Shown: positions 24,924-35,100, numbered from the stretch's first letter. The stretch is DNA of 50,647 nucleotides from Paludibacter sp. (GCF_009712605.1 NZ_WASO01000003.1:1-50647), one strand, 5' to 3'. Numbers and translations are program-made. The notes: generated from the letters alone by a model not told the origin.

Positions 24924-25445
24924 ATGCTTAGCAAACTGTTAGAAAAGGAAATCAACGACCAAATCAATTACGAATTCTGGTCGGCTCAACTCTATCTCTC
25001 CATGTCGGCTCATTTTTCCGATTTGGGATTGCCGGGATTTGCTCACTGGATGTATGTTCAGTATCAGGAAGAGACCACTCATGCCATCAAATTTTTCAAC
25101 TACGTGATTGAACGTGGCGGCAAGGCAGTGGTTCAGCCTATCAAAGAAGTACCGACAAACTGGGATTCGGTGTTGAGCGTTTTTGAAGAAACGATGGAAC
25201 ACGAACAGAAAGTGACCGCTCGTATCAACCATCTGGCAGATACCGCTGTAGCAGAAAAAGACCATGCCACTCTGAGTATGCTGCGTTGGTTTATTGACGA
25301 GCAGGTAGAAGAAGAAGCAAATGCGAAAGCTATTGTCGATACTCTGAAGCTGGTAAAAGACAACGGTTATGCCATTTACTCTCTCGACAAAGAACTGGCT
25401 GCCCGTGTATTTGTAGATAGCACACAAACCGGCACTAACGCGTGA
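24924..25445 (+). CDS. ftnA: Non-heme ferritin
   Basis: A 173-residue four-helix ferritin subunit; 24 copies build an iron-storage shell. Ferroxidase ligands are present: E17 (INYEFWSAQLY), E50 and H53 (QEETTHA), the Glu of EETMEHE, and Gln of DEQVEEE. No heme-binding bacterioferritin Met is evident. It stores Fe(III) oxidised by O2 or peroxide. Second gene of a two-gene unit with superoxide dismutase, ending at the strong terminator at 25488. Confidence 0.96.
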   Translation: MLSKLLEKEINDQINYEFWSAQLYLSMSAHFSDLGLPGFAHWMYVQYQEETTHAIKFFNYVIERGGKAVVQPIKEVPTNWDSVLSVFEETMEHEQKVTARINHLADTAVAEKDHATLSMLRWFIDEQVEEEANAKAIVDTLKLVKDNGYAIYSLDKELAARVFVDSTQTGTNA

Positions 25446-25487
25446 TGCACTCAGGGTCGGTTTAGCATGTATCTTTACTCATAGGTT

Positions 25488-25526
25488 AACTCCCGCAGAT
25501 TAAAATCGTATCTGTGGGAGTTTTTT
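25488..25526 (+). terminator. Terminator of the sod-ferritin operon
   Basis: Stem AACTCCCGCAGAT (25488-25500) / ATCTGTGGGAGTT (25510-25522), 13 bp with one wobble, then TTTTT. The T-run overlaps the stop codon of convergent aroE. Confidence 0.9.
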
Positions 25527-26262
25527 ATCTGTTCCAGATCTCCCAGGCCTCCACGGCCTGACCTTCCAGCATTTCCAGTCCGTTTTTGATGGCAGCACCT
25601 TTTTCTTGCCCCAGAGCTAAAAAGCGGGTGAGGGGAGGATTGTACACCAGGTCGTAGAGCAAATGATCGGGGGTGACAAGCTCGTACGGAATAGCCGGAG
25701 CTTCGTCGTCGTGCGGGAAGGTGCCCACCGGCGAAGCGTTGACAATCACCGTGTACTCATTCATAATCTCTTCATTCAACTGGTCGTAAGTTAGACCATC
25801 CTTGAGGGGAGAACGAGAGACCAGCGTCGAGGAAATGTTCAGTTCTTTCAATCCATAAATAACGGCTTTGGAAGCACCACCGGTTCCCAGTACAAGCGCC
25901 TTTTTGTGATGAGGCTTGAGCATGGGGCGGATCGTTTCGCGAAAGCCCACCACGTCGGAGTTGCTGCCTGTGAGCAGGATGTGTTCTCCGTCGCGTACAA
26001 TGCGGATCACGTTGACGGCGCCGATTTCAGCTGCCCGTTCGTCGAGTGCGTCAAGGAACGGAATTACCTGCTCCTTGTAGGGAATGGTTACGTTGAGGCC
26101 GATGAGACGTTCGTCTTTCAGCACCTCCGGCAACAAGGCAATATCGTCGATGTCGAACAATTCGTAGGCGGCATCAATGCCTTCGCGTTCAAATTTCTCG
26201 GTAAAATATTTCTTTGAAAACGAATGACCCAGCGGGTGCCCTATTAATCCGAAAAGCAGCAT
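25525..26262 (-). CDS. aroE: Shikimate dehydrogenase AroE
   Basis: A 245-residue NADPH enzyme that reduces 3-dehydroshikimate in aromatic amino acid synthesis. Start set at ATG 26262 (MLLFGLIGHPLGHSFS); the longer frame to 26454 adds 64 residues of low-complexity non-family sequence. Motifs: GHPLGHSFSKKYF substrate loop, NVTIPYKEQV with catalytic K63, VLGTGGASKAVIYGL glycine-rich NADP site, NASPVGTFP, and YDLVYNPPLTRFL. It is slightly shorter than E. coli AroE, as is usual in Bacteroidetes. The YrdC gene lies 94 bases upstream on the same strand. Confidence 0.95.
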   Translation of the reverse strand: MLLFGLIGHPLGHSFSKKYFTEKFEREGIDAAYELFDIDDIALLPEVLKDERLIGLNVTIPYKEQVIPFLDALDERAAEIGAVNVIRIVRDGEHILLTGSNSDVVGFRETIRPMLKPHHKKALVLGTGGASKAVIYGLKELNISSTLVSRSPLKDGLTYDQLNEEIMNEYTVIVNASPVGTFPHDDEAPAIPYELVTPDHLLYDLVYNPPLTRFLALGQEKGAAIKNGLEMLEGQAVEAWEIWNR

Positions 26263-26356
26263 AATGATTTGGGGATTTGAAGATTGGAGAATTGGAGGAT
26301 GAAAGGCATTCTCAAATTTCAATCTTTGTTCTTTATTCTTTGATCTTTCTTCTATG

Positions 26357-26968
26357 TTATAATTCCACTTTACCTTTCCCCTGGCGGACAATTTCGGGTT
26401 CTTCACCTGTGCAGTCGATAACGGTAGATGGTTTGATATTTCCGAAACCACCATCGATTACCATATCCACTTCATAAATGTACTTTTCGCACATCAGTTC
26501 GGGATCGGTCAGATATTCAAGCACATCATCGTCGTCGTCACGAAGAGAGGCAGAAAGAATAGGGTTGCCCAAAGCCTTTACCAGTTCTATAGTGATATTG
26601 TTGTCCGGAACACGAATACCGACTTCCGACCGTTCTTTGAACAACTTGGGTAGTTTGTTGCTACGGTTCAGGATAAAAGTAAACGGGCCGGGCAATAAAC
26701 GTTTCATCAGTTTAAAAGTATTGTTGTCGACCTTGGCAAATTCGCTGAGGTGGCTCAGATCAGAGCAAACGATTGACAAATGCGCTTTGCTCGGGTCAAG
26801 GTTACGGAATTTGCAGATTTTTTCTACCGCCCGGGCCTGGAAAATGTCACATCCGAAGGCATACACGGTATCGGTAGGGTAGATAATAACGCCGCCGTTT
26901 TTCAATACCTCCACGGCTTGTTCCACGGCTTTTGGGTTGGGATTTTCAGGGTAGATTTTCAGTAGCAT
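26357..26968 (-). CDS. YrdC/Sua5/YciO-family protein, probable L-threonylcarbamoyladenylate synthase
   Basis: A 203-residue single-domain YrdC protein. KNGGVIIYPTDTVYAFGCDI, SKAHLSIVCSDL, LLPGPFTFILNRS, VGIRVPDNN and ILSASL match the double-stranded beta-barrel fold with its basic pocket. Family members make threonylcarbamoyl-AMP from Thr, bicarbonate and ATP for the t6A modification at position 37 of ANN-reading tRNAs. It lacks the extra Sua5 C-terminal domain and may be the YciO-type paralogue, whose role is less certain. Confidence 0.88.
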   Translation of the reverse strand: MLLKIYPENPNPKAVEQAVEVLKNGGVIIYPTDTVYAFGCDIFQARAVEKICKFRNLDPSKAHLSIVCSDLSHLSEFAKVDNNTFKLMKRLLPGPFTFILNRSNKLPKLFKERSEVGIRVPDNNITIELVKALGNPILSASLRDDDDDVLEYLTDPELMCEKYIYEVDMVIDGGFGNIKPSTVIDCTGEEPEIVRQGKGKVEL

Positions 26969-27119
26969 AAGGTTATTTACAATTTTTTCATTGACGATTT
27001 ACGATTTGGGAGCTTTACCATAAAGGAGGCAAAGTGCATCACAAAATAGATAAAGAAAACTTAGTGTTTTTGGTGACATCCTTCGTGAACTTTGTGGTTA
27101 ATCAAATTTCATTGACACT
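26969..27119. other. Intergenic region with dispersed-repeat-like sequence
   Basis: About 150 bases with no ORF. It includes CTTCGTGAACTTTGTGGTTA at 27081-27100, reminiscent of a short sequence found between genes in many bacteria (from memory). Origin and role unknown. Confidence 0.3.
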
Positions 27120-28265
27120 TTATTGATTCACCTGTTTATAGAGTACCTCAAATTGCTCCGTCATAGCTTCCCAGGTAAAACGCTTGCGTTCTTCGGCAAT
27201 CGTTTCTGCAAAATGCGGAGCACCCCCGATGGTATAGAATTTCTCAATTGCTGCGGCAATGCTTTCGGGTGAAGATTCGGCAACAAAACCCGAGCGTCCG
27301 TCGGAAACAATTTCTGCCAGTCCGCCCACGTTGGTAACAATCATCGGAACCGAGAACTGGTAGGCAATCTGTGTTACACCGCTTTGGGTTGCATCTTTAT
27401 AGGGTTGTACCACCACATCGACAGCCGAGAAGTAATATTTCACTTCGTCGTCGCGGATAAAGGAATCGTGAACCAAAATATCATTCTGAAGTCCAAGTGC
27501 TTCAATTTGAGCGGTATATTTTTCTTTATTGTTGTAGTATTCGCCGGCAACAATCACTTTCTTTCCTTTTGTCAGCCCTTTATCTTTCAATAGTTTCCAT
27601 GCGTCAATCAACAGGTCGAGCCCTTTGTAGTCCCGGATAATGCCGAAGAAAAGCAGGTATTGTGTATCTTCCGAAAGATTCAGGTGGGTAATGGCTTCTT
27701 TTCGTTCCATGCGTTCCCCGAAGTTGGCAAATACCGGATGCGGAGAGAAAAGTGCCGGTTTGGAGGTCGTGAATTTATCGAGATCCTGTTTTACCTGCTG
27801 CGACATGTAGACAAACCCGTCGACGGAACGGACAAAATAGTGTGTCAGCCATGAATCGAAAAAGTGAGCTTCGTGCGGCACCACATTGTCGAGTTGCGAC
27901 AGGATGCGGGTATGTTTGTTGCTTTTTGCAAGATAACAGATAGTTCCGAGGCAGGGAGCCAGAAAAGGTGTCCAGTATTTTACCAGTACCATATCGGGAC
28001 GTTCTTTTCGGATGCGCAGACCCATACGTATCCAGTTGAACGGATTGACCGAATTTACACAGCGTTCGATGTCGATGCCTTCCGGTGCTACCGATTCGGA
28101 GTATTGCGTTTTGCCGGGGAATAGAAAATTGGGATACTGTACGGTAAAGGTTTTTACGTTCACCTGTTTCCCTTTTTTGAGGAAAGTACGAGCCAGCATT
28201 TCATTGAACGAAGCTATTCCTCCACGGTAAGGATAAGCTGTTCCAAGTATGGTGATTTTGTTCAT
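27120..28265 (-). CDS. Glycosyltransferase family 4 protein
   Basis: A 381-residue GT-B glycosyltransferase. The N-terminal Rossmann half begins ITILGTAYPYRGGIASFNEM, with the glycine-rich acceptor loop. The C-terminal half has YLLFFGIIRDYKGLDLLIDA and VVVQPYKDATQSGVTQIAYQ with the glutamate-type nucleotide-sugar region, then VPMIVTNVGGLAEIVSDG. It likely adds a sugar from a nucleotide donor to a surface glycan or lipid. No polysaccharide cluster surrounds it, so donor and acceptor are open. It is monocistronic with a -7 box at 28292-28299. Confidence 0.9.
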   Translation of the reverse strand: MNKITILGTAYPYRGGIASFNEMLARTFLKKGKQVNVKTFTVQYPNFLFPGKTQYSESVAPEGIDIERCVNSVNPFNWIRMGLRIRKERPDMVLVKYWTPFLAPCLGTICYLAKSNKHTRILSQLDNVVPHEAHFFDSWLTHYFVRSVDGFVYMSQQVKQDLDKFTTSKPALFSPHPVFANFGERMERKEAITHLNLSEDTQYLLFFGIIRDYKGLDLLIDAWKLLKDKGLTKGKKVIVAGEYYNNKEKYTAQIEALGLQNDILVHDSFIRDDEVKYYFSAVDVVVQPYKDATQSGVTQIAYQFSVPMIVTNVGGLAEIVSDGRSGFVAESSPESIAAAIEKFYTIGGAPHFAETIAEERKRFTWEAMTEQFEVLYKQVNQ

Positions 28266-28291
28266 AGTATCAGTTATGTTGTTATGAGCAA

Positions 28292-28299
28292 CAAAGTTA
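28292..28299 (-). promoter_or_regulatory. -7 element of the glycosyltransferase gene
   Basis: TAACTTTG on the minus strand, exact TAnnTTTG match, 26 bases before the ATG at 28265 and only a few bases from the lrgB stop codon at 28306. Confidence 0.5.
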
Positions 28300-28305
28300 C
28301 GCTAT

Positions 28306-29007
28306 TTATTCGAAAAACCGCATGATGGCTTCAATAACGGGAACCATTACGGCAGTGACTACTCCCATTAATCCGATGGCCAGTCCGCTGATGGCGCCTT
28401 CCACAGCACCAAGCTCCATGGCACGGGCGGTTCCTACGGCATGTGCGGCCGAACCAAGTGCCAGTCCGCGTGCCAGTTTGCTTTCAATGCCCAGTTTTTT
28501 AAGAACAAACGGCCCGATAACTGCTCCGAAAATGCCGACAAGAATCACTACAATGGCCGTCAGGGCGGGGATGCCGCCCGAATGGGCACAAACCGTAACG
28601 GCAATGGGAGTGGTGATGGATTTCGGTTCGAGCGAGGCAACAATGCGTGGATCCGCACCTAAAGCTTTGGCAATGAGGATTACACTTACGATCCCTACCA
28701 CGCTACCCACTAAAATAGCGGTCACCATAGCAGTGATGTTACCTTTCATGTGAGTCATTTGTTCGTAAAGCAGATAACCCAACGCCACTACTGAAAGGCC
28801 AAGCATAAAGTCAATGATTTTTGTTGCTTCGGCATACTCCTGATAGGGAATATCGGCGGTCTTGATTCCGGCAATGATAACCAGTAAGGAAGTGATCAGC
28901 GGATGCAGCAACATTATCTTTGTTTTGCGGTAGCTCCACAAAGCAACCACATAGACACCAATGGTAAACGTCAGTAAAAACAGTTGGGAATGAATGAGGT
29001 TATGCAT
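28306..29007 (-). CDS. lrgB: LrgB/CidB family membrane protein
   Basis: A 233-residue integral membrane protein with about six to eight hydrophobic segments. It has the LrgB signatures GLSVVALGYLLYEQ, ASLEPKSITTPIAVTVCAHS, LGIESKLARGLALGSAAHAV and GTARAMELGAVEGAISGLAI. LrgAB/CidAB pairs have been linked to murein hydrolase export or holin-like control of lysis in Gram-positives, and in other bacteria to pyruvate or glycolate uptake; the role in Bacteroidetes is not settled. Its ATG lies inside the end of lrgA (8-base overlap), so translation is coupled. Confidence 0.92.
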   Translation of the reverse strand: MHNLIHSQLFLLTFTIGVYVVALWSYRKTKIMLLHPLITSLLVIIAGIKTADIPYQEYAEATKIIDFMLGLSVVALGYLLYEQMTHMKGNITAMVTAILVGSVVGIVSVILIAKALGADPRIVASLEPKSITTPIAVTVCAHSGGIPALTAIVVILVGIFGAVIGPFVLKKLGIESKLARGLALGSAAHAVGTARAMELGAVEGAISGLAIGLMGVVTAVMVPVIEAIMRFFE

Positions 29008-29341
29008 CTTTCTTTCCCTCCATCTTTTGAGCGATCAGTGCCACAACGACAAGCACCAGCACAGTGCTGACGGCCGACGCAATGGTAATTGCCGTTAAAA
29101 ATTTGCCAATCAGGGCATAAGATGCTACCAGACCAACGCCAAGCGGAATGAAAAACAGCATCATGTTGTCCAGAAAAAAAGTGGCTGACTTGCGCACTTG
29201 CTCCGGTTTGATGATCTTAAAAACCAATGAAAGAAAGAGCAACAACATGCCCATGATGCTTCCCGGGATAAAATTGCCAATAAGATAGGCAACCAATGTT
29301 CCCAGAAAATAGTAGAATAAAAGAATGAAAATCCCTGCCAT
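29000..29341 (-). CDS. lrgA: LrgA/CidA family holin-like protein
   Basis: A 113-residue protein with four predicted membrane helices and the family core LVAYLIGNFIPGSIMGMLLL, SATFFLDNMMLFFIPLGVGL and SAVSTVLVLVVVALIAQK. It forms the two-component LrgA-LrgB unit with the overlapping downstream gene. A -7 box sits 90 bases upstream. No LytSR-type regulator gene is adjacent. Confidence 0.92.
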   Translation of the reverse strand: MAGIFILLFYYFLGTLVAYLIGNFIPGSIMGMLLLFLSLVFKIIKPEQVRKSATFFLDNMMLFFIPLGVGLVASYALIGKFLTAITIASAVSTVLVLVVVALIAQKMEGKKDA

Positions 29342-29430
29342 AAGTCTGAAAATTAATAGAATAAATATGAAGGATTTTATGGTAGAAATTAAGGCGGATA
29401 ATACAAAACAACTTGTTTGTTTTGCGGTTG

Positions 29431-29438
29431 CAAAGATA
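29431..29438 (-). promoter_or_regulatory. -7 element of lrgAB
   Basis: TATCTTTG on the minus strand, exact TAnnTTTG match; leader of about 84 nt. Confidence 0.45.
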
Positions 29439-29551
29439 CATACAATCTGCCGAAAAGCGTTTCCCTGATTTCGGAGTTGACGTAATATTTTGTTACTTTG
29501 CAGAATAAATAGAAATAAAAAGTTTACTCAGGCCCTTAAAGAGCAAACAAT

Positions 29552-30637
29552 ATGATAAAGTACAAACGTATAGCGGTAAAAGTAGGCAGTAACGTGTTGA
29601 CTCGTCCCGATGGGCGGTTGGATGTTACGCGGGTTTCTGCCATTGTCGATCAGATTTCTGTATTGCATAAAGCCGGTGCAGAGATAATTTTGATCTCTTC
29701 CGGAGCTGTAGCCTCTGGACGAAGCGAGGTTAAGCCGCACAAAAAACTGGATGCCGTTTCAGCACGACAGCTGTTTTCTGCTGTGGGACAGGCCAAACTG
29801 ATTAATCGCTATTACGAACTTTTTCGTGAACAGGGCATTGCCTGCGGACAAATTCTTACCACAAAGGAAAATTTTGGGAGCCGTTCGCTTTATTTGAACC
29901 AGAAAAACTGCATCAGTGTGATGCTCGAAAATAAGGTGATTCCCATTGTAAATGAAAATGATACGACTTCCATCACCGAATTGATGTTTACTGATAATGA
30001 CGAACTATCGGGTTTGATGGCAACGATGATGGACGTGGATGCATTGATTATTCTCAGCAATGTGGATGGGATCTACAACGGCAATCCGTCGGATCCGGCC
30101 TCTCATGTTATCCGGCAAATACTTCCCGGCCAGCAGGATATGGACGACTACATCTCTGATCAGAAGTCGACCCTCGGGCGGGGAGGAATGCATACCAAAT
30201 GTGCCATTGCTCAAAAGGTAGCCGCCGAAGGTATTGCGGTAATGATAGGCAACGGAAAGAAAGAGAATATTCTGCTCGACTTGCTTAAAAAGCCGGAAAC
30301 CACGGTATGTACCTTATTTGTTCCCAGCGAAAAAGAAATTTCTAGCGTGAAAAAGTGGATTGCGCACAGCGAAGATTTCGCCAAAGGTGTTGTTTATGTA
30401 AACGCCGGAGCAGAAGAGGCGCTGCTTGACGAATCGAAAGCCAGCAGCCTTCTGCCTGTCGGTATTTCGCGCATTGAAGGTGAGTTTGAAGAAGGTGATA
30501 TTGTAAAGATCATTGGCGAAAGCGGTCGCACGATTGGGGTGGGGAAGGTTCAATACGACTCTGCTTCAGCGCGAAAGTTCGTCGGTAAAAAGGGGCACAA
30601 GCCTTTTATCCATTACGATTACATGAGTTTAGACTAA
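29552..30637 (+). CDS. proB: Glutamate 5-kinase ProB (with PUA domain)
   Basis: A 361-residue enzyme of full ProB length. It phosphorylates glutamate at the first step of proline synthesis. The amino acid kinase domain shows AVKVGSNVLTRPDGRLD, IILISSGAVASGR, IVNENDTTS, TDNDELSGLMA, ILSNVDGIYNGNP and STLGRGGMHTKC. A C-terminal PUA domain follows (LPVGISRIEGEFEEGDIVKI, GVGKVQYDSASARKFVG). proA, usually beside it, is not in the window. It is divergent from lrgA and closes with the terminator at 30644. Confidence 0.96.
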   Translation: MIKYKRIAVKVGSNVLTRPDGRLDVTRVSAIVDQISVLHKAGAEIILISSGAVASGRSEVKPHKKLDAVSARQLFSAVGQAKLINRYYELFREQGIACGQILTTKENFGSRSLYLNQKNCISVMLENKVIPIVNENDTTSITELMFTDNDELSGLMATMMDVDALIILSNVDGIYNGNPSDPASHVIRQILPGQQDMDDYISDQKSTLGRGGMHTKCAIAQKVAAEGIAVMIGNGKKENILLDLLKKPETTVCTLFVPSEKEISSVKKWIAHSEDFAKGVVYVNAGAEEALLDESKASSLLPVGISRIEGEFEEGDIVKIIGESGRTIGVGKVQYDSASARKFVGKKGHKPFIHYDYMSLD

Positions 30638-30643
30638 CATGAT

Positions 30644-30671
30644 AAAGGCTCCCAACAGGGAGCCTTTTTTT
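30644..30671 (+). terminator. Terminator of proB
   Basis: Perfect 10-bp stem AAAGGCTCCC (30644-30653) / GGGAGCCTTT (30658-30667), loop AACA, then a T-run to 30671. It sits only 3 bases from the stop codon of the convergent thioredoxin-like gene and may serve both strands. Confidence 0.9.
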
Positions 30672-30674
30672 GTA

Positions 30675-32105
30675 TTATTGAGCGATTGCTTTTTCCAGAT
30701 CTTCTACTTTTTCGGGCAACGCCACTATTTTATTTGTTTTTGCATCGACCAAAATCATCACCGGGGTTGATAAAATGAAGTAAGCATTAGCTTCGGGGCT
30801 GTTGATACCTCCTTCAGCTTTACTGTGTTTCCATCCTGCCAGTTTTGGTTTTGCTTCTTCCCATGCTTTGATTTCAGTTGCGGTATAATCCACACTGATG
30901 GCAAAAACTTCCATCAGACGTTTACCACCAACCTGCAAATACCAGGGATAGAGTTTTTGCATCAACTCTTTACAGTGCTGGCAATCGGCTGACCAAAACA
31001 GAACCAGTTTATATTTTGAGTTAGTTTTGTAGTTGAGGAAAGATATCTGTTTTCCTGTCGCGTCGGTAGTCATGAAATCAGGCGCGACTGCTCCCGGACG
31101 AATCGTTTCAATACCCTGAAGGCGCCGCTCAATTTCCAATCGCTTGGATGTCAGACAACGAGGATCTTCGAGATAAGGCTGCAACATTTGCATCCCTTTT
31201 GAAATATTGAAGCCTTCATATCCTTTATAAAAATAATCAACCATCCAACCATACACCAAAGGGTGTCCGTTTTTGGCTTTCTCGATAGCCATTTTTCCGG
31301 CCAAAGTGAACAAAGAATCACGGAGAGCCACGTTAGTTGCCATTGCTCCATAGAGATTTACATACTTGTTCATCCAGTCTTTTATGTCAGGTGTTTTGAT
31401 TATCAGAGGATCCTGAAAATCACTTTCGTCAAAGTAGTGACTGATAAAACTGTTGACTCTTTCTGTTTCTGTCCCATTCCAGTTGATTGGCTGCACTTTC
31501 TGAAATCCGAATGTTTTAGATACAAATGTTTCGCTATGCTGTGCAGTTAGTTCATCAATCCATTTATTGTAAGAATTTCTACGGGCTTCGAATTCTTTAG
31601 TTCCCATTTTAAAAAATTCAGAGTGGGGTTGGTCATAGGACAAAAGGAAATTCTGCAATAAGACAACCTGCTCTCTTTTTTTAGAGTTGTCTTTCATAAA
31701 AGAGTCATAGAGACTATTTTCCAATTCTCCTTTTTGAAAATAGGTACTGTCTGGTTTGCCGATAGCTTTCGGATTTACCCAAAGCTCTATACTCTGTTCG
31801 TTGGCAAAAAAATATTTTTCGGAAGGGTAGGGAGTACTGGACTCTTTATCCCGGTAATCGAATCGCAGTACAAATTGACCTGGTAAATAATCCTTTGGAA
31901 TTAAAATGATTGTTGATTCTCCGTTTTTTACATTTCCTGTTTCGACAACGGGTTTATACGCTTTGGCTCCGGCAAGCGGAAGTAAGCTGATTTTGGTATC
32001 GAATACACTATTGACATGAATTTTGATATTCACATCTTGAGACGCACCTGCAAATTGGCCGGCAATTAGAAACAAAAATGAAATAATACTGTTTTTATAA
32101 AGCAT
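30675..32105 (-). CDS. Secreted thioredoxin-fold protein (CQHC), linked to giant surface protein
   Basis: A 476-residue exported protein: signal peptide (MLYKNSIISFLFLIAGQFAG), an N-terminal beta-rich region resembling DUF4369/DUF5106-type proteins, a long helical middle, and a C-terminal thioredoxin-like domain with KLVLFWSADCQHCKELMQ (C375-C378) and the cis-Pro loop ILSTPVMILVD. The active site CQHC is close to the CPHC of DsbA, which may favour oxidase or isomerase activity over reduction, but this is inferred. Its ATG is 3 bases after the stop of the 16.7-kb repeat protein gene, so both are almost certainly on one mRNA. It may help fold the Cys-containing modules of that protein. Confidence 0.88.
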   Translation of the reverse strand: MLYKNSIISFLFLIAGQFAGASQDVNIKIHVNSVFDTKISLLPLAGAKAYKPVVETGNVKNGESTIILIPKDYLPGQFVLRFDYRDKESSTPYPSEKYFFANEQSIELWVNPKAIGKPDSTYFQKGELENSLYDSFMKDNSKKREQVVLLQNFLLSYDQPHSEFFKMGTKEFEARRNSYNKWIDELTAQHSETFVSKTFGFQKVQPINWNGTETERVNSFISHYFDESDFQDPLIIKTPDIKDWMNKYVNLYGAMATNVALRDSLFTLAGKMAIEKAKNGHPLVYGWMVDYFYKGYEGFNISKGMQMLQPYLEDPRCLTSKRLEIERRLQGIETIRPGAVAPDFMTTDATGKQISFLNYKTNSKYKLVLFWSADCQHCKELMQKLYPWYLQVGGKRLMEVFAISVDYTATEIKAWEEAKPKLAGWKHSKAEGGINSPEANAYFILSTPVMILVDAKTNKIVALPEKVEDLEKAIAQ

Positions 32106-32108
32106 AGT

Positions 32109-35100
32109 TTAGTCTTTTATACACCTGACGGGATAAGCATAAGTTTGTAAGTCATTGGTCATAGCCGATGAAGTGGCATTAAAACGTAAAAGATAACTGT
32201 AAGCTCCACTACTACAATATGTGGAACTCCAGTAATCACCGACACCTCCTCTTGATTGCAAGCTGCCATTCGAATTAGAAAGATAGCCGGCCATATGCAG
32301 TTTCAGGACAGAATTGTAAGCGTCGTTAGCTGTTTGAAAATATTGAGGCGCAGCATTGGCATTATACCATTCGGTATAGGTTGGCAGTCTCCATCCCGAT
32401 CCGAGTAGCCGGATACAAGGATCGTTTGCAGACGACCAGTTTGGAGTTCCCGAATAGTTAGTGTTCCATGCTGTAGATGGGGTTCGAGAAGTTCCGTAGG
32501 CATATCCTTGTGGTTGGTTGAACTGCCAGTACCAACCTGCAGAGGCTTGAGTATTGTCGCTTGCAGATGAGGCTTGTTGATCAGCACCCAAGTTCTGGGT
32601 TAACCAGCATTTGGCCGTCCCTGTTATATTACTACTAATCGAATGATAAGTAACAGTTTTCGTTTCTGGAGCCCCATTGGTTCCTGTAGTGTGTGCAATG
32701 CTGAAGGTTGTTGGACAAATCTTAAAGCTGGTTGTTGTCGGACTATAGGTTGTTCCTTTGCTATTGATAGCATAGGCTCTTACATAATAAGTGTTTCCAA
32801 CCGATAAACCTGTAATAGTACTTGTAAAGCTGCCGGTGCCACTACCGTTTATGATTTTATTATCCGAAGTGGAGGGTGCTCCTGTTGTATTCCATACGAA
32901 ACCGCGTTCGGTTACTGTATCACCTCCATCAAGAGAAACCGTAGCACTACTGGCCGCTGAAGTACTTGTCATCCCTGTAGTTGGAACACTAGCATTACTT
33001 ACTGTAGGTGTCGATATAGTGACAGCATCTCGAATACATCTTACCGGATAAGCGTAAGTTTGTAAGTCGTTGGTCATAGCCGATGAAGTAGCATTAAAAC
33101 GTAAAAGATAACTGTAAGCGCCACTACTACAATATGAAGAACTCCAGTAGTCACCGACACTGCCTCTTGAGGAGAGAGCTCCTGATCCATTTGCCAGATA
33201 ACCGGCCATGTGTAATTTAAGGACAGAGCTATAAGCATCGGAGGCTTTTTGCCAAAATTGGGGCGCATCATCTGCTTTGTACCATTCCGTATAGGTTGGC
33301 AGTCTCCATCCTAATCCGAGTAACAGGTTACAGGGGTCGTTTGCAGACGACCAGTTTGGAGTCCCCGAATAGTTAGTATTCCATGGCGTATATGCGTTGG
33401 AAGGAGTAAGGGTTGTTCCGTCATGTTTAAATCCTTGAGGAGAGTTAAACTGCCAGTACCAACCTGCCGAAGCTTCCGATGCATCACTCACAGATGTTGG
33501 TTGGTTGTCAGCTCCTAAATTTTGAGTTAGCCAGCAGACGGGAGCACCAGAAATATTGGTGCTGATAGAGTGGTAAGTAACCAATTTGCTGACAGGTGCA
33601 CCGTTCAACCCTGCCGTATGAATAATGTTAAATTCGGTTGGACAAATCTTAAAGCTGGTCACGGTTGGACTATAAGCTGTTCCCTTGCTGTTAGTGGCAT
33701 ATGCTCGAACGTAGTAGGTGTAATTTTGACTAAGACCGGTTAAAGTACTGGTAAATACTCCCAGTCCGTCACCAGTTGGTATTATATTATCTGAGATTGT
33801 CGGTGTTGCATTTGAGGTGCTCCAACAGAGCCCACGAGTTGTAACCGTTGCTCCCCCGTTGGATGCAACTGTTGCCGTACCGGCAGCAGTAGTGGCTGTC
33901 ATGGTAGAGGTTGGAATAGTTACATTGCTGACCGTTGGAATGGATATTGAGACACCATCACGAATACATCTTACGGAATAGGCATAAGTTTGCAAGTCGT
34001 TTGTCATAGCAGACGAACCGGCATTAATACGCAAAAGATAACTGTAAGCACCACTACTACAATATGAAGAACTCCAGAAATCACCGACACCTCCTCTTGA
34101 TTGCAGACTTCCATTCGAATTAGAAAGATAGCCAGCCATGTGCAATTTGAGCACAGAATTATAAGCATCAGCGGCTTTTTGCCAGTATTGAGGTGCAGCA
34201 TTTGCATTATACCATTCCGTATAGGTTGGCAGTCTCCATCCTAATCCGAGTAGCAGGTTACAGGGATCAGTTGTTGACGCCCAGTTTGGAGTTCCGGAAT
34301 AGTTAGTGTTCCATGCTGTATATGCGTTTGAAGGCGTCAGGGTTGTTCCGTCATTTTTAAATCCTTGCGAAGAGTTAAACTGCCAGTACCAACCAGCCGA
34401 TGCTTCAGTTACATCACTTACAGATGAAGGTATACTATCGGCACCGAGGTTTTGAGTTAGCCAACATTTAGCAGATCCTGAAATATTGCTACTGATGGAA
34501 TGATAGGTAACAGTTTTAGTTACCGGCGCCCCATTTAATCCGGCAGTATGAATCACACTGAATGATGAAGGACAAATTTTGAAACTGGTCACAGCCGGGC
34601 TATAAGCAGTTCCTTTGCTATTTGTAGCAAACGCACGGACATAATAGGTGGAACTTTGATCTAGATTTGTAATGGTGTCAGAGAAACTACCCAGCCCGTA
34701 ACCGAAAACAAAGTTATCGGCAACCACGTGATCGGTAATATAAGGAGTTCCACTGGTATTCCATACCAGCCCACGTGCTGTAACGGTAGCTCCTCCGTCG
34801 GAAGCCACTGTTGCCGTACCAATAGCAGTGGATTCGGTCATGCCGGAAGTAGGAAGACTTACATTGCTGACTGTTGGTATAGATATGTTGACAGCATCTC
34901 GAATACATCTTACCGGATAAGCGTAAGTTTGTAAGTCGTTGGTCATAGCCGATGATGTAGCATTAATACGTAAAAGATAACTGTAAGCACCACTACTACA
35001 ATATGTGGAGCTCCAGTAGTCACCGACACTGCCTCTTGAAGAGAGAGCTCCTGACCCATTTGCAAGATAACCCGCCATATGTAATTTGAGCACGGAATTA

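Noticed and set aside
26263-26454. 64-residue N-terminal extension of AroE
   Set aside because: The conserved protein starts at MLLFGLIGHP; the extra residues are low complexity and come from the intergenic region before aroE.
29493-29500. TTACTTTG as a proB -7 box
   Set aside because: It departs from TAnnTTTG and the nearest TTG is only 13 bases away, so the promoter cannot be supported.
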